The position numbers were made by a program, and so were the translations under genes. A DNA stretch of 64,000 nt from Alg239-R122 sp041746135 (GTDB lineage: Bacteria; Pseudomonadota; Alphaproteobacteria; Sphingomonadales; Sphingomonadaceae), in NCBI GenBank assembly GCA_041746135.1, contig JBGTHQ010000037.1:124001-188000 (forward strand). Direction: 5' to 3'. The notes beneath the pieces were generated by a model. The model had not been told where the DNA came from and did not search any database. It saw only the letters and a list, made by a program, of their open reading frames with translations. Each line of letters starts with the position of its first letter. Position 1 is the stretch's first letter. Below are positions 18,497-27,589 of this stretch, piece after piece.

Positions 18497-19054
18497 ATGC
18501 AAAAAGTTTTCGTTTCGCTGTCCGCCATTGCGTTATTGTCCGCCTGTTCCGGCGGCAATGCCGACGCCGATGGTGACGGCAAGATCAGCAGTACGGAAGC
18601 CGATGCTGAGGCCGCCAAAGCGGGACTGGAACCGGGCTTGTGGGAAAAGGGTGTCGAGGTAACCAAGGTCGACCTGATGCTTGGCAAGGAGGCCAATGCC
18701 GAAGAAAAAGCTGCGGCAGAGCAGCAGTCGAAAGCGATGGCCGGTCAGTCGCGCCAGATAGAAATCTGTTTAAGTCCGGAAGATGCCAAAAATCCCAAAG
18801 CCGGTTTTTTTGCGCCCGGCCCTGAACAGGGGTGCGAATATAGCGAATATTCGGTTTCGGGTGGAAAGCTGAAAACCAGCATGCAGTGCGGTTCCTCTGC
18901 CATGGAAGAAAAAATGAATGTCGTCATGACCGGCACTTATGCGAGCGACCGTTTCAATAGCGAATATGCTCTGAATGTTGATGGCGGCGACAAAGGATCG
19001 CTGAAAATGACGGGAAAAACCAGCATGAAGCGCATCGGCGACTGCCCGAAATAA
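18497..19054 (+). CDS. DUF3617 lipoprotein with an EF-hand-type loop
   Basis: A 185-residue lipoprotein (MQKVFVSLSAIALLSAC, lipidated Cys 17) whose main part matches DUF3617: GLEPGLWEKGVEVT at the start, ICLSPEDAKNP in the middle and a cysteine-paired CEYSEYSVSGGKL...MQCG. DUF3617 proteins are abundant in sphingomonads and of unknown function. Just after the lipobox, residues 23-34 read DADGDGKISSTE, a textbook calcium-binding EF-hand loop (acidic residues at positions 1, 3, 5 and 12, Gly 6, Ile 8). The ribosome site AAGGAGA lies at 18482-18488. Confidence 0.85.
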   Translation: MQKVFVSLSAIALLSACSGGNADADGDGKISSTEADAEAAKAGLEPGLWEKGVEVTKVDLMLGKEANAEEKAAAEQQSKAMAGQSRQIEICLSPEDAKNPKAGFFAPGPEQGCEYSEYSVSGGKLKTSMQCGSSAMEEKMNVVMTGTYASDRFNSEYALNVDGGDKGSLKMTGKTSMKRIGDCPK

Positions 19055-19119
19055 TGCGCTATCCGAATGGGCGCTAGTAGATACTGTGGCAAATAGCATA
19101 TCCGCCAAGCAAATCTTGC

Positions 19120-20715
19120 TTAGCGCATCAATCCTTCCATAAGATTGCGGGCGAAACGGCCAAGGCCTGGAATCCCTATAGCTTTACCGATTTCGGTGGC
19201 AACCGTGCCCGCGGCGGAGCTGGCCGCCGAGGCGGTCGGGTTGGCCCGTGACTGTTTCCCGGTCAGCTTGCCCGCCAGAATTGACCCGGCCGATGCTGCG
19301 GCGGCCCCGGCCGCGCCTTTCGCCACCTTGCCGCCCAGACCGTCCCAGAAGCTTTTCGTCTTGCGCGGCTGTTTCGCAACTTCCTCCCTACTGCTGGACT
19401 CGACTTCTTGGGCTGTCGCCGCAGCGTCGGCCGCCTTGGCCAGCAGCACTTCCTCGGCGGATTCGCGGTCGATTTCCTCATCATACTTTCCGTCGAAAGG
19501 CGAGATGGAATTGATGATCGCGCGCTCCTTAGGCGTGACGGGGCCGAGGCGCGAGCGCGACGGCTTGATCAGCGTGCGCTGTACTATCGATGGCGCGCCA
19601 TCCTCCATTAGGGTGGAGACGAGCGCTTCCCCGACCTTGAGCTCGGTAATCGCTTCAGCAACATCCAGATCCTTGTTGATCCGGAATGTCTCCGCCGCCG
19701 CGCGGATCGCGCGCTGGTCCTTGGGCGTATAGGCGCGCAGCGCATGCTGTACGCGGTTGCCCAGTTGCCCCGCAATTTCCTCGGGTATGTCGATCGGATT
19801 TTGCGTCACGAAATAGACGCCCACGCCTTTCGAGCGGATCAGGCGCACGACCTGTTCGACTTTGTCCGCCAGCGCCTTGGGCGCATCGTCGAACAGCAGG
19901 TGCGCCTCGTCGAAAAAGAAAACCAGTTTGGGCTTTTCGAGGTCGCCGACCTCGGGCAATGTTTCGAACAGTTCGCTCAGCAGCCAGAGTAGGAAAGTCG
20001 CGTACAATTTCGGGCTGCGCATCAGCTTGTCGGCGGCCAGTACGTTGATATAGCCGCGCCCCTGTTCGTCGGTTTGCAGGAAATCATCGATTTCAAGTGC
20101 CGGTTCGCCAAACAGCTTGCCCACGCCCTGGCTGTCAAGCTGCAGCAACTGCCGTTGAATTGCGCCGACGCTGGTCGCACTGACATTGCCGTATTTGGCC
20201 GACAATTCTTTCGCGTTTTCGGACGTATAGGCGAGCATGGACTGCAAATCGTCGAGATTGAGCAGCAGCAGGCCCTGTTCGTCGGCATAGCGGAACGCGA
20301 TATTGAGCACGCCTTCCTGCGTATCATTCAGACCCATCAGCCGGGACAGCAACAGCGGCCCCATTTCGCTGATCGTCGTACGGATCGGATGCCCCTGTTC
20401 CCCGTAAAGGTCCCAGAATATCGCAGCGTTGTCGCTATAGGCAAAATCATCCATGCCCAGTTCTTTCGCACGCGCCTCGATTTTGTCGGCATGCGCAAAT
20501 GTGGGCGATCCCGCCATTGATAGGCCCGCCAGGTCCCCTTTCACATCGGCAACGAATACAGGGACTCCATTGGCGGAAAAGCTTTCGGCCAGGCCTTGCA
20601 GCGTCACCGTTTTACCCGTTCCGGTGGCCCCCGCGATCAGGCCATGGCGGTTGGCCAGACCCAGATTTAGAACTTGGCGCTCGTCGCCTGCCTTGCCGAT
20701 AAAAATCTCGCCCAT
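19120..20715 (-). CDS. HerA-like DNA-translocase ATPase (DUF853/YjgR type)
   Basis: A 531-residue P-loop ATPase of the HerA/FtsK clan. Walker A is GATGTGKT (29-36), Walker B is KLVFFFDEAHLLF near residues 253-265, and VYFVTQNPIDIP plus GNRVQHALRAYTPKDQRA carry the sensor and arginine-finger region. The YjgR family keeps this architecture but its role is not established. Residues beyond about 440 are a low-complexity Ala/Gly-rich tail (KVAKGAAGAAAASAGS) ending in a short hydrophobic helix. It is preceded by an unusual 290-bp gap with three direct repeats. Confidence 0.88.
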   Translation of the reverse strand: MGEIFIGKAGDERQVLNLGLANRHGLIAGATGTGKTVTLQGLAESFSANGVPVFVADVKGDLAGLSMAGSPTFAHADKIEARAKELGMDDFAYSDNAAIFWDLYGEQGHPIRTTISEMGPLLLSRLMGLNDTQEGVLNIAFRYADEQGLLLLNLDDLQSMLAYTSENAKELSAKYGNVSATSVGAIQRQLLQLDSQGVGKLFGEPALEIDDFLQTDEQGRGYINVLAADKLMRSPKLYATFLLWLLSELFETLPEVGDLEKPKLVFFFDEAHLLFDDAPKALADKVEQVVRLIRSKGVGVYFVTQNPIDIPEEIAGQLGNRVQHALRAYTPKDQRAIRAAAETFRINKDLDVAEAITELKVGEALVSTLMEDGAPSIVQRTLIKPSRSRLGPVTPKERAIINSISPFDGKYDEEIDRESAEEVLLAKAADAAATAQEVESSSREEVAKQPRKTKSFWDGLGGKVAKGAAGAAAASAGSILAGKLTGKQSRANPTASAASSAAGTVATEIGKAIGIPGLGRFARNLMEGLMR

Positions 20716-20784
20716 ATTATGTCTCGTCCCATTTTATGTCTTGAGCGCGTGCGTACGCGGATTATCGCAGCTTGTTAATAGCGG

Positions 20785-20900
20785 AAGGTCCCGCCTCGAT
20801 TATATTTATCAGCTCAATATATTGATATAGCTTCATTAAATATTTGGAAGGTCCCACCTGATCGGCGAAATGTGACACCTTGACCTGAAAGGTCCCGCCT
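20785..20900 (-). repeat. Three direct repeats AGGYGGGACCTTYC upstream of the HerA-like gene
   Basis: Read on the minus strand, the gap holds AGGCGGGACCTTTC (20887-20900), AGGTGGGACCTTCC (20846-20859) and AGGCGGGACCTTCC (20783-20796), spaced 41 and 63 bp apart and all in the direction of the downstream HerA-like gene. They sit about 68-185 bp upstream of its start. A small ORF runs through them, but the repeats fall in different reading frames of it, so conservation is at DNA level. Operators for an unknown regulator are a reasonable guess. Confidence 0.6.
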
Positions 20901-21005
20901 ATTTCCTTTGCCATTTCCGCCAGACCTTTCTGAACCTTTCCGCTGCAAAAGGCTAACATAGGTTGGCCTGTGTAGGACAGAAAAACCGCACGCCCGGAAG
21001 CAGCG

Positions 21006-22061
21006 CTAAATCCAGCCGCCGAGTTCGCGGCGAACCAGGTCCTCCAACATGTCCATGCCCGCATCGCCGTCATTCAGGCAGGGCAGATAAGCATAGTCCG
21101 TTCCGCCCGCCCCGATAAACTGGTCGCGGCCCTGCATCGCCAGCTCTTCGAGGGTTTCGAGGCAATCGACCGAGAAACCCGGCGCGCAGATCGCCACTTT
21201 CTTGAAGCCCTTGTCCGGAAGCGCTGCCAAGGTGGTGTCCGTGGCGGGTTCGAGCCATTTCGCACGGCCAAAGCGCGACTGGAATGATACGATCATTTCC
21301 AGTCCGCCCATGGTTTTCTTCAACGCCTCGGACAGCAGCCGTGCGGTCTTGCGGCACTGGCAATGATAGGGATCGCCCAGATGCAGCGTGCGCTCGGGCA
21401 TGCCGTGGAAACTGGTGATCAGAGCGTCGGGCGTGAAATCCAGCCGCGCCAATTGTACTTCGATCTGCGTCTTCAGCGCTTCGATATAGGCGGGATCGTC
21501 GTGATAGACGGGCAGGGTGCGCAACGCGGGTTGCCAGCGCATGGCCTGTACCACCTCGAAGCAGCGGTCGTTGGCAGTGCCAGTCGTTGCGCCCGAATAT
21601 TGCGGGTAGAGTGGCGCCACCAATATGCGCTCGCAGCCCGCTTGTTTCATCGCGGTCAGTTTCGATTCGATCGACGGATTGCCGTAGCGCATCGCGTAAT
21701 CGACCTGCACGCCGAGGCCTAGCCGCTCCTGCAATTTCCGCGTCTGGCGTTGCGTGTACACGGCCAGCGGAGAGCCTTCGTCCATCCAGACCAGCGAATA
21801 AGCATGCGCCGATTTTTTGGGGCGGGTGTTGAGAATGACCCCGCGCAGGATCGGTTGCCATATCAGCGGCGAAATTTCCACAACACGCGTATCAGACAGG
21901 AATTCCTTGAGATAGCGTTTGACCGCGGGCGCATCGGGCGCGTCGGGCGTACCCAGATTGGTGAGCAACACCCCAATTTTCGGCGCGGCAATAGGCGGAT
22001 GCTGCGGCGGCGCAGCCATGTCCGCTTTTGAAATCTCGAATTCCTGAGCGATGTCGGCCAT
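21006..22061 (-). CDS. hemH: Ferrochelatase
   Basis: A 351-residue enzyme that inserts ferrous iron into protoporphyrin IX, the last step of heme synthesis. Family stretches are VLLTNLGTPDAPDA near the start, the metal-site His in ITSFHGMPERTL, DPYHCQCRKTA, and FQSRFGRAKWLEPATD with the GFSVDCLETLEELA segment near the end. Two more heme genes (hemE, hemJ) lie near the origin at 56.4-57.9 kb. A second ATG at residue 15 is an alternative start. The molybdopterin-subunit gene ends just before it, so the two may be co-transcribed. Confidence 0.95.
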   Translation of the reverse strand: MADIAQEFEISKADMAAPPQHPPIAAPKIGVLLTNLGTPDAPDAPAVKRYLKEFLSDTRVVEISPLIWQPILRGVILNTRPKKSAHAYSLVWMDEGSPLAVYTQRQTRKLQERLGLGVQVDYAMRYGNPSIESKLTAMKQAGCERILVAPLYPQYSGATTGTANDRCFEVVQAMRWQPALRTLPVYHDDPAYIEALKTQIEVQLARLDFTPDALITSFHGMPERTLHLGDPYHCQCRKTARLLSEALKKTMGGLEMIVSFQSRFGRAKWLEPATDTTLAALPDKGFKKVAICAPGFSVDCLETLEELAMQGRDQFIGAGGTDYAYLPCLNDGDAGMDMLEDLVRRELGGWI

Positions 22062-22063
22062 AT

Positions 22064-24340
22064 CTATAATCCATCCGATAGCAGCGGCAGCGAACGCAGG
22101 CGGAGACCGCTTGCCGAAAATAAAGCATTGGCAATGGCGGGCGCGACCGCCGGGACGCCAATTTCGCCGGGGTCGACCGGCTCTTCGGTGCTGTCGATCA
22201 GTTCGACCACAAGTTCGGGCACGTCGCTCAGCATCGGCAGGTTCAGGTCGCGCAATTGCCGGACCGTTGTCACCCCTTTTTCATAACCGGTGGTGCAACC
22301 CATGGCGGTAGCGAGCCCGAATACGATGCCGCTTTCGATTTGCTGAAGCGCGATGTCGCGGTTGATAACACGGCCGATATCGGCGAGCGCGGTCAGTCTT
22401 TTGACGGCAAAGCCTTGCTCCCCCTGACGCGCGGTTGCGATCACCCCGATATGCGCGCTGCGTTCGCCCACCTTCATGCTGTGGCAGGCGATGCCCTGTC
22501 CGCTATTGTCGAGTCCGCCATCCCATCCGGCGGCAATGGCCACACCGCTGAGGCACCTCGCGAGGCGCGGCTGTCCCGACAGCATTTGCATGCGGAAGGA
22601 CAGCGGTTCGCGGTTCGCCTTGTGGGCCAGTTCGTCGATAAAGCTTTCGGTAAAAAAGCACGTATAGCCGTCCGCATTGGCGCGATATCGTCCGGTCGGG
22701 ATGGAAATATCGACGGGATAATGATCGAGCGCAAAATCGGCAATGGTATAGGGCGGAACCGCACCCGAAACCGCCATATAATCATATTGTCCGCTGGTCG
22801 CCTTCAGGGCCTCGTGCGCACTTTCGTACTCGAACAGCCGGCGCGCGAATTCGTGCGCGGTTGCGGGCGCGGCGATTTTGGTGGAAAGCGCGGCGATCAA
22901 ACCGTTGCTGCCGGTCACGGCGGCAAGCCGCGCGCGCACCGGCGGGCGCACTGGATCGTGGATCATCTCCTCCCCCCGTGACCATACCAGCTGCACCGGG
23001 CGCCCCATATGGCGGGCCAGCAAGGCCGCCTGCACCGCGACCTCGTTTTCCAGCCGCCGGTCGAACGACCCGCCCGCCATGACGGGATATAGCACCACGT
23101 TCGCAGCCGAAATGGCCAGCACGCGCGCCGCCGACTGCCGTGCGAGTTCGGGCGATTGCGTGGCCAGCCACAATTCGAGCTGCCCGGCGACAAAGCGTGC
23201 CGTCGCCGTGCTGGTTTCGATCGTGGCATGCGGGGACGGAGCGACTGTATAGGTGGCGGCGAAACCCTTGCCGGCGGCAAAAACAGGATCGATATCGCCG
23301 CGCGCATACAGGCGCTTGCCGCCCGTTCCCTCTTCGCCTGACAGCGCCGCATCCATCGCCGTTTCGACATATTTGCTGTCGGCCATGCGGCCGCGCGTCT
23401 CGAACGTGGCTTTAAGATTCGACAACGCCGTATTGGCTGCCCACCAGTTGGTCGCAACGGCGGCAACCCAGCGTTCGTGGCGAACGATCTCGAGCAGGCC
23501 CGTTACGTTTTTCGCGGCTGAGCGACGCACCGATTTAAGCGTGCTGTCGCCCAGCGGCCCTTGCCGGATCGCGGCATAGACCATGTCCGGCAGGCGAATG
23601 TCGCCGGCGAAATTGAGGCTACCATCGACTTTGCCGGGCAGGTCGAGCCGCGGATAGGGCGGCAGCGCGTCGTCGATGATCGCGCGATCATTGATAAATG
23701 TGCCCCGAACGGGCACTGGGTCCGGCACGTCAAATGTCTTGGCTTCTTCCAGCAATTCCGCGAAACGCAGGCGCTTTTCGGCATGGACGACGAATCCGCC
23801 GCGAGTCTCGCATTCCTCCCATGCGACATTCCAGCGCGCCGCCGCTGCCTGGCACAACAGGCTGCGCGCCGCCGCGCCCGCTTCGCGCGCGGGCTGTTCG
23901 TAATTCGGCAATGTCGTTGAATCGGCTGTCAGCATGAATTTTGCGCTGTCCGAAAGATGGTCCGCAAGCAGCGTGTCTTCACCGAACATTCCTGCAATGC
24001 TCTCCGGCCAGAGCAGATCCGCCCATTGGCGCGCCAGCACATGGTTGGCATAGATGGGGCTAACCGGGACCAGTTCCACCGCGACCGAGCGCCAGTCCGC
24101 GCCCAGTTCCTCCGCCACGATTTGCGGAATGATTGTGGTCACGCCCTGTCCCATTTCGCATTGCGGCACCGCAACGGTCACCGACCCGTCGGTCGCGATT
24201 TTCAGATAGGCGCCGAAAAGGCTTTCGCCAGGCGCGGCAAAAAGTGGATTGGGATAGTCGCGCGGCAGGATTTGCCAAGCCACGACCAGACCCGCCGCCG
24301 CCACGCCGCCGATCAGGAAATGCCGCCGCGTTACTGCCAT
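22064..24340 (-). CDS. Molybdopterin-binding oxidoreductase subunit (xanthine dehydrogenase / isoquinoline oxidoreductase type), Tat-exported
   Basis: A 758-residue large subunit of the xanthine dehydrogenase family, closest in layout to IorB-type aldehyde/isoquinoline oxidoreductases. The N-terminus MAVTRRHFLIGGVAAAGLV is a twin-arginine signal, so it would be exported folded with its cofactor. Recognisable are VPQCEMGQGVTTIIPQIVAEELG, GGSFDRRLENEVAVQA, and PVDPGEIGVPAVAPAIANALF near the end, which holds the catalytic Glu region (GEIG). No 2Fe-2S small subunit or FAD subunit is adjacent, so an electron partner must lie elsewhere. The longer reading to 24469 overlaps apbC and lacks family similarity. 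Confidence 0.87.
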   Translation of the reverse strand: MAVTRRHFLIGGVAAAGLVVAWQILPRDYPNPLFAAPGESLFGAYLKIATDGSVTVAVPQCEMGQGVTTIIPQIVAEELGADWRSVAVELVPVSPIYANHVLARQWADLLWPESIAGMFGEDTLLADHLSDSAKFMLTADSTTLPNYEQPAREAGAAARSLLCQAAAARWNVAWEECETRGGFVVHAEKRLRFAELLEEAKTFDVPDPVPVRGTFINDRAIIDDALPPYPRLDLPGKVDGSLNFAGDIRLPDMVYAAIRQGPLGDSTLKSVRRSAAKNVTGLLEIVRHERWVAAVATNWWAANTALSNLKATFETRGRMADSKYVETAMDAALSGEEGTGGKRLYARGDIDPVFAAGKGFAATYTVAPSPHATIETSTATARFVAGQLELWLATQSPELARQSAARVLAISAANVVLYPVMAGGSFDRRLENEVAVQAALLARHMGRPVQLVWSRGEEMIHDPVRPPVRARLAAVTGSNGLIAALSTKIAAPATAHEFARRLFEYESAHEALKATSGQYDYMAVSGAVPPYTIADFALDHYPVDISIPTGRYRANADGYTCFFTESFIDELAHKANREPLSFRMQMLSGQPRLARCLSGVAIAAGWDGGLDNSGQGIACHSMKVGERSAHIGVIATARQGEQGFAVKRLTALADIGRVINRDIALQQIESGIVFGLATAMGCTTGYEKGVTTVRQLRDLNLPMLSDVPELVVELIDSTEEPVDPGEIGVPAVAPAIANALFSASGLRLRSLPLLSDGL

Positions 24341-24344
24341 ATCT

Positions 24345-25331
24345 CTACGCTGCCTGCCTGGTATCGATCCATGCCAGCACGCGTTTGGCGATAGCGGCGA
24401 AAGCATCCGATTGCGGCCCCTTGCCAGCAGCAAGCGGCGTGCCGGCATCGCTCGCCTTGCGGATGGCAATATCCAGCGCGATGCGGCCCAGAAATGGCAA
24501 GTCCATTTGCGCTGCCGCCGCTTGTGCCCCGCCGCTGCCGAACGGATCGCTGACTTGGTTGCAATGCGGGCAGATATAGCCCGCCATATTTTCGGCCAAG
24601 CCGATGATCGGCACCTTGCCCTGATCGAACAGCGAAATCGCCCGTGCCGCGTCCATCAGCGCCAGATCCTGCGGGGTCGACACGATCACTGCCCCGTCGG
24701 GTTTGAATTTCTGCATGACCGACATCTGCACGTCGCCGGTGCCGGGCGGCAGGTCGACCACGATATCGGTAATATCGCCCCATGCCGCCTCGAACAATTG
24801 CGTCAGGGCGCTGCTCGCCATCGGCCCGCGCCATGCGATCGCCTGTCCCGGTTTGGCGAGATGCCCCATCGATAGCACTGGCACATGATAGGCATTGGGC
24901 ACCGGCACCAGTTTCTTATCCTGAATTTCGGGCTTGACACCTTCGCACGAAAGCAGGCGCGGCTGCGATGGCCCGTAAATATCGGCATCGACCAGCCCTA
25001 CTTTGCGGCCCATGCGCTGCATGGCCACGGCCAGATTCGCGGCAAAAGTCGATTTGCCGACACCGCCCTTGCCGCTGCCGACCGCGATAATGCGGCGATG
25101 CGTTTTTTCTGCGGTCATGACGATGCGGACATCGCCGATACCCCCGATCCGGGAGAGGTCTTGCTTCAGGGCGGCTTCCATCCGGCCGCGTGACGACGCC
25201 TCCATTCCGGCCACATTCAGCACCAGCGACACCACGTCTTCGCGGACGCGAACGGCAGAGGCGCGATTGCCGGAAATGTCGGCAACGGTTTTTTGAACGT
25301 TGATTTCCAGATCGGTCGGCGGTGTGGCCAT
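24345..25331 (-). CDS. apbC: Iron-sulfur cluster carrier ATPase, Mrp/NBP35 family
   Basis: A 328-residue P-loop ATPase that binds and delivers 4Fe-4S clusters. A short N-terminal MIP18-like (DUF59-type) domain, about residues 1-75, precedes the deviant Walker A GSGKGGVGKST (85-95). The conserved CxxC that holds the bridging cluster is CPHC (255-258). LVDADIYGPSQP and VVDLPPGTGD are hallmark stretches. It sits 4 bp upstream of a molybdenum/iron-sulfur enzyme subunit gene on the same strand, which may be meaningful or simple packing. Confidence 0.93.
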   Translation of the reverse strand: MATPPTDLEINVQKTVADISGNRASAVRVREDVVSLVLNVAGMEASSRGRMEAALKQDLSRIGGIGDVRIVMTAEKTHRRIIAVGSGKGGVGKSTFAANLAVAMQRMGRKVGLVDADIYGPSQPRLLSCEGVKPEIQDKKLVPVPNAYHVPVLSMGHLAKPGQAIAWRGPMASSALTQLFEAAWGDITDIVVDLPPGTGDVQMSVMQKFKPDGAVIVSTPQDLALMDAARAISLFDQGKVPIIGLAENMAGYICPHCNQVSDPFGSGGAQAAAAQMDLPFLGRIALDIAIRKASDAGTPLAAGKGPQSDAFAAIAKRVLAWIDTRQAA

Positions 25332-25507
25332 GAATGCTGAAGTTCCTGTTATATGCGTGACGGCAATATGGCGTTTTCGACGAAAAGCCCATGAATTTCG
25401 TCCTTAGCAGACAGATTCCGCGCAAAGACACTGTTTTTCTCTCAAACCATTCCTATAAGAGAAACATGACGAAATTTTCCAACGTGTTTTCACGATATAT
25501 TCTGGCC

Positions 25508-26593
25508 ATGGCGGGCAAAAGCCCTTGGGGTAGCGACGGGTCCGGCGGTAATAAACGCGGCAGCGGTTCGGGCGGCGACGACAGTAACGGCGGTCCGCGC
25601 AATCCGTGGCAACCTGGCGGCCAGCCTGCGGGCGGGCGCAAAAGCTCCAATATAGAGGATCTTTTCAAAAAGGGTCGCAATATGGGCGGCGGCGGTTCCG
25701 GCGGCGGGTTCACCGGCCTGCCGCGCCGTCCCAACGGCAAAAGTTATGTGCCCATTATCATCGCCGTTGTTATTGTATTATGGCTGGTCATGACCAGTTT
25801 TCACCGGATCGCGCTAGAAGAAGAAGGCGTCGTGACGCAATTGGGCGCCTATAATCGTACGGTCCAGTCGGGCCTCCAGCTCACGCTGCCGGCACCGTTC
25901 GAACGTATGCAAAAAGTGAACGTGCAGGAGATTCGGACCGTGCCGATCGGATCGACCGAGACCAGTAGCGAAAACCTGGTTCTTACCAGCGACCAGAATA
26001 TTATCGACATGGCATATGAAGTGCGCTGGAGCATTTCCGACCCCGAACGCTATCTGTTCCAGATTCAGGACCCCGAGGAAACCATCCGGGAAGTGGCCGA
26101 AAGCGCCATGCGCGCTGCGGTTGCCAATTTCGAGCTTATTTCCGCCATCGGTCCCGGCCGTAGCGATATCGAGGCGCAAGTCCGCTCGCGCATGCAGGAA
26201 TTGCTCAACCAGTATAATAGCGGCATTACCGTGCAGGGTGTCGCCATCAAGCAATCCGATCCACCAGAGGAAGTGAACGATGCGTTTCGCGCGGTAAACG
26301 CGGCCCAGCAGAAGCGCGAAAGCTATATCAACAACGCGCGCGCCTATGCGCAGCAGATATTGGAACGCGCCGAAGGTGACACCGCCGCGTTCGACAAAGT
26401 ATTCGAACAATACCGGCTGGCTCCCGAAGTTACGCGCCGCCGCATGTATTACGACACCATGGAAAACGTACTCGGCAAAGTTGACAAGACGATTGTAGAG
26501 CCCGGCGGTGTGCAGACTTATCTGCCGCTTCCCGAAGTCCGGCAGCGGTCCAGACCGGCGGCGCAACCGCAAGCCGCGACGGGGGGTGAATAA
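25508..26593 (+). CDS. hflK: FtsH protease modulator HflK
   Basis: A 361-residue SPFH-domain protein that with HflC forms a large cage around the FtsH protease in the inner membrane. The N-terminal 70 residues are Gly/Ser/Asn-rich (GSDGSGGNKRGSGSGGDD), as usual for HflK. One membrane helix follows (YVPIIIAVVIVLWLVMTSF), then the SPFH domain with GVVTQLGAYNRT. The start at 25508 (MAGKSPWG) matches family N-termini; an upstream in-frame ATG at 25466 is less likely. hflC starts 2 bp after the stop, a tight operon. Confidence 0.93.
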   Translation: MAGKSPWGSDGSGGNKRGSGSGGDDSNGGPRNPWQPGGQPAGGRKSSNIEDLFKKGRNMGGGGSGGGFTGLPRRPNGKSYVPIIIAVVIVLWLVMTSFHRIALEEEGVVTQLGAYNRTVQSGLQLTLPAPFERMQKVNVQEIRTVPIGSTETSSENLVLTSDQNIIDMAYEVRWSISDPERYLFQIQDPEETIREVAESAMRAAVANFELISAIGPGRSDIEAQVRSRMQELLNQYNSGITVQGVAIKQSDPPEEVNDAFRAVNAAQQKRESYINNARAYAQQILERAEGDTAAFDKVFEQYRLAPEVTRRRMYYDTMENVLGKVDKTIVEPGGVQTYLPLPEVRQRSRPAAQPQAATGGE

Positions 26594-26595
26594 CC

Positions 26596-27453
26596 ATGCC
26601 GACATTCAACATTAAAAGCCCGTATGTTATTGGCATTTTTGTCCTTTTAGCCCTAATCCTGACCAGTATGACGGTGTTCATTGTTCCAGAGGACAAGCAG
26701 GCTATTGTCGTCAGCTATGGCAAGCCCAAGCGCGTTGTAAACGAATATCAACCCGACGTGACTTTCGGCCAAACGGAAGCGGGCGTGCATTTTCGTATTC
26801 CCCTGGTCGAACAGATCGCGTGGATCGACAAGCGCATACTGGGTGTGGAAATGGAGCGGCAGGAAGTGCTGTCGACCGACCAGCTGCGCCTGCAGGTGGA
26901 TGCGTTCGCGCGTTTCCGCATCACCGATCCGTTGATCATGTATCGCCGCATCCGCACCGAAGAGCGATTGAAAACGCAGCTGCGCACCATCTTGGGATCG
27001 TCGCTGCGCAACGAGCTGGGCAAACGCTCTTTCGCCACGCTGCTCAGCCCGGAGCGGGGACAGGTCATGAACAATATTCAGACGGCGCTCAACACCGAAG
27101 CGAACAAATATGGCGCGGAGATTATCGATGTGCGCATCAAACGCGCCGATCTGCCCGAAGGCACGCCGCTTGCATCCGCCTATGAACGCATGCGCAGTGC
27201 GCGTAATCAGGAGGCGGTGACGATCGATGCCGAGGGCCGCAAGGAAGCACAGGTAATCCGTGCCGAAGCCGATGCACAAGCCGCGCGCATCTATGCCGAA
27301 AGCTATAGCAAGGATGCGGATTTCTATGATTTTTATCGTGCAATGGAATCGTATCGCACGACTTTCGATAACGAGAATGCCGAAAATGGCGAAACGTCGG
27401 TTATCCTGTCGCCCGACAACGATTATCTGCGGCAATTCAGCGGACGGCGCTGA
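26596..27453 (+). CDS. hflC: FtsH protease modulator HflC
   Basis: A 285-residue partner of HflK. A single N-terminal membrane helix (YVIGIFVLLALILTSMTVFIV) leads into the SPFH domain with VPEDKQAIVVSYGKPKRVV; a helical region (RNQEAVTIDAEGRKEAQVIRAEADAQAARIYAESYSKD) provides the coiled-coil part of the cage, and the end is the usual short tail. Together they restrict FtsH access to membrane-protein substrates. It is immediately downstream of hflK and about 135 bp before a periplasmic degP gene, a common quality-control grouping. Confidence 0.95.
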   Translation: MPTFNIKSPYVIGIFVLLALILTSMTVFIVPEDKQAIVVSYGKPKRVVNEYQPDVTFGQTEAGVHFRIPLVEQIAWIDKRILGVEMERQEVLSTDQLRLQVDAFARFRITDPLIMYRRIRTEERLKTQLRTILGSSLRNELGKRSFATLLSPERGQVMNNIQTALNTEANKYGAEIIDVRIKRADLPEGTPLASAYERMRSARNQEAVTIDAEGRKEAQVIRAEADAQAARIYAESYSKDADFYDFYRAMESYRTTFDNENAENGETSVILSPDNDYLRQFSGRR

Positions 27454-27589
27454 CCCTGTGCCGGACGCGGAAAATAGCGGTAAAGCGGGGTTGACGGCCG
27501 GTCTATTCAATCTGCGTTAAGCAGGGCGATGGCAGTTTGCTTGTATGTTCTATAAATTTCGATTCTGACTGAACATGCCAAGGAAAGAT

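Noticed and set aside
20762..21073. Small minus-strand ORF in the gap upstream of the HerA-like gene
   Set aside because: The first third overlaps hemH antisense frames, it lacks a convincing ribosome site and the DNA repeats cross it in different frames. A peptide from an internal ATG cannot be excluded, but I do not call it.
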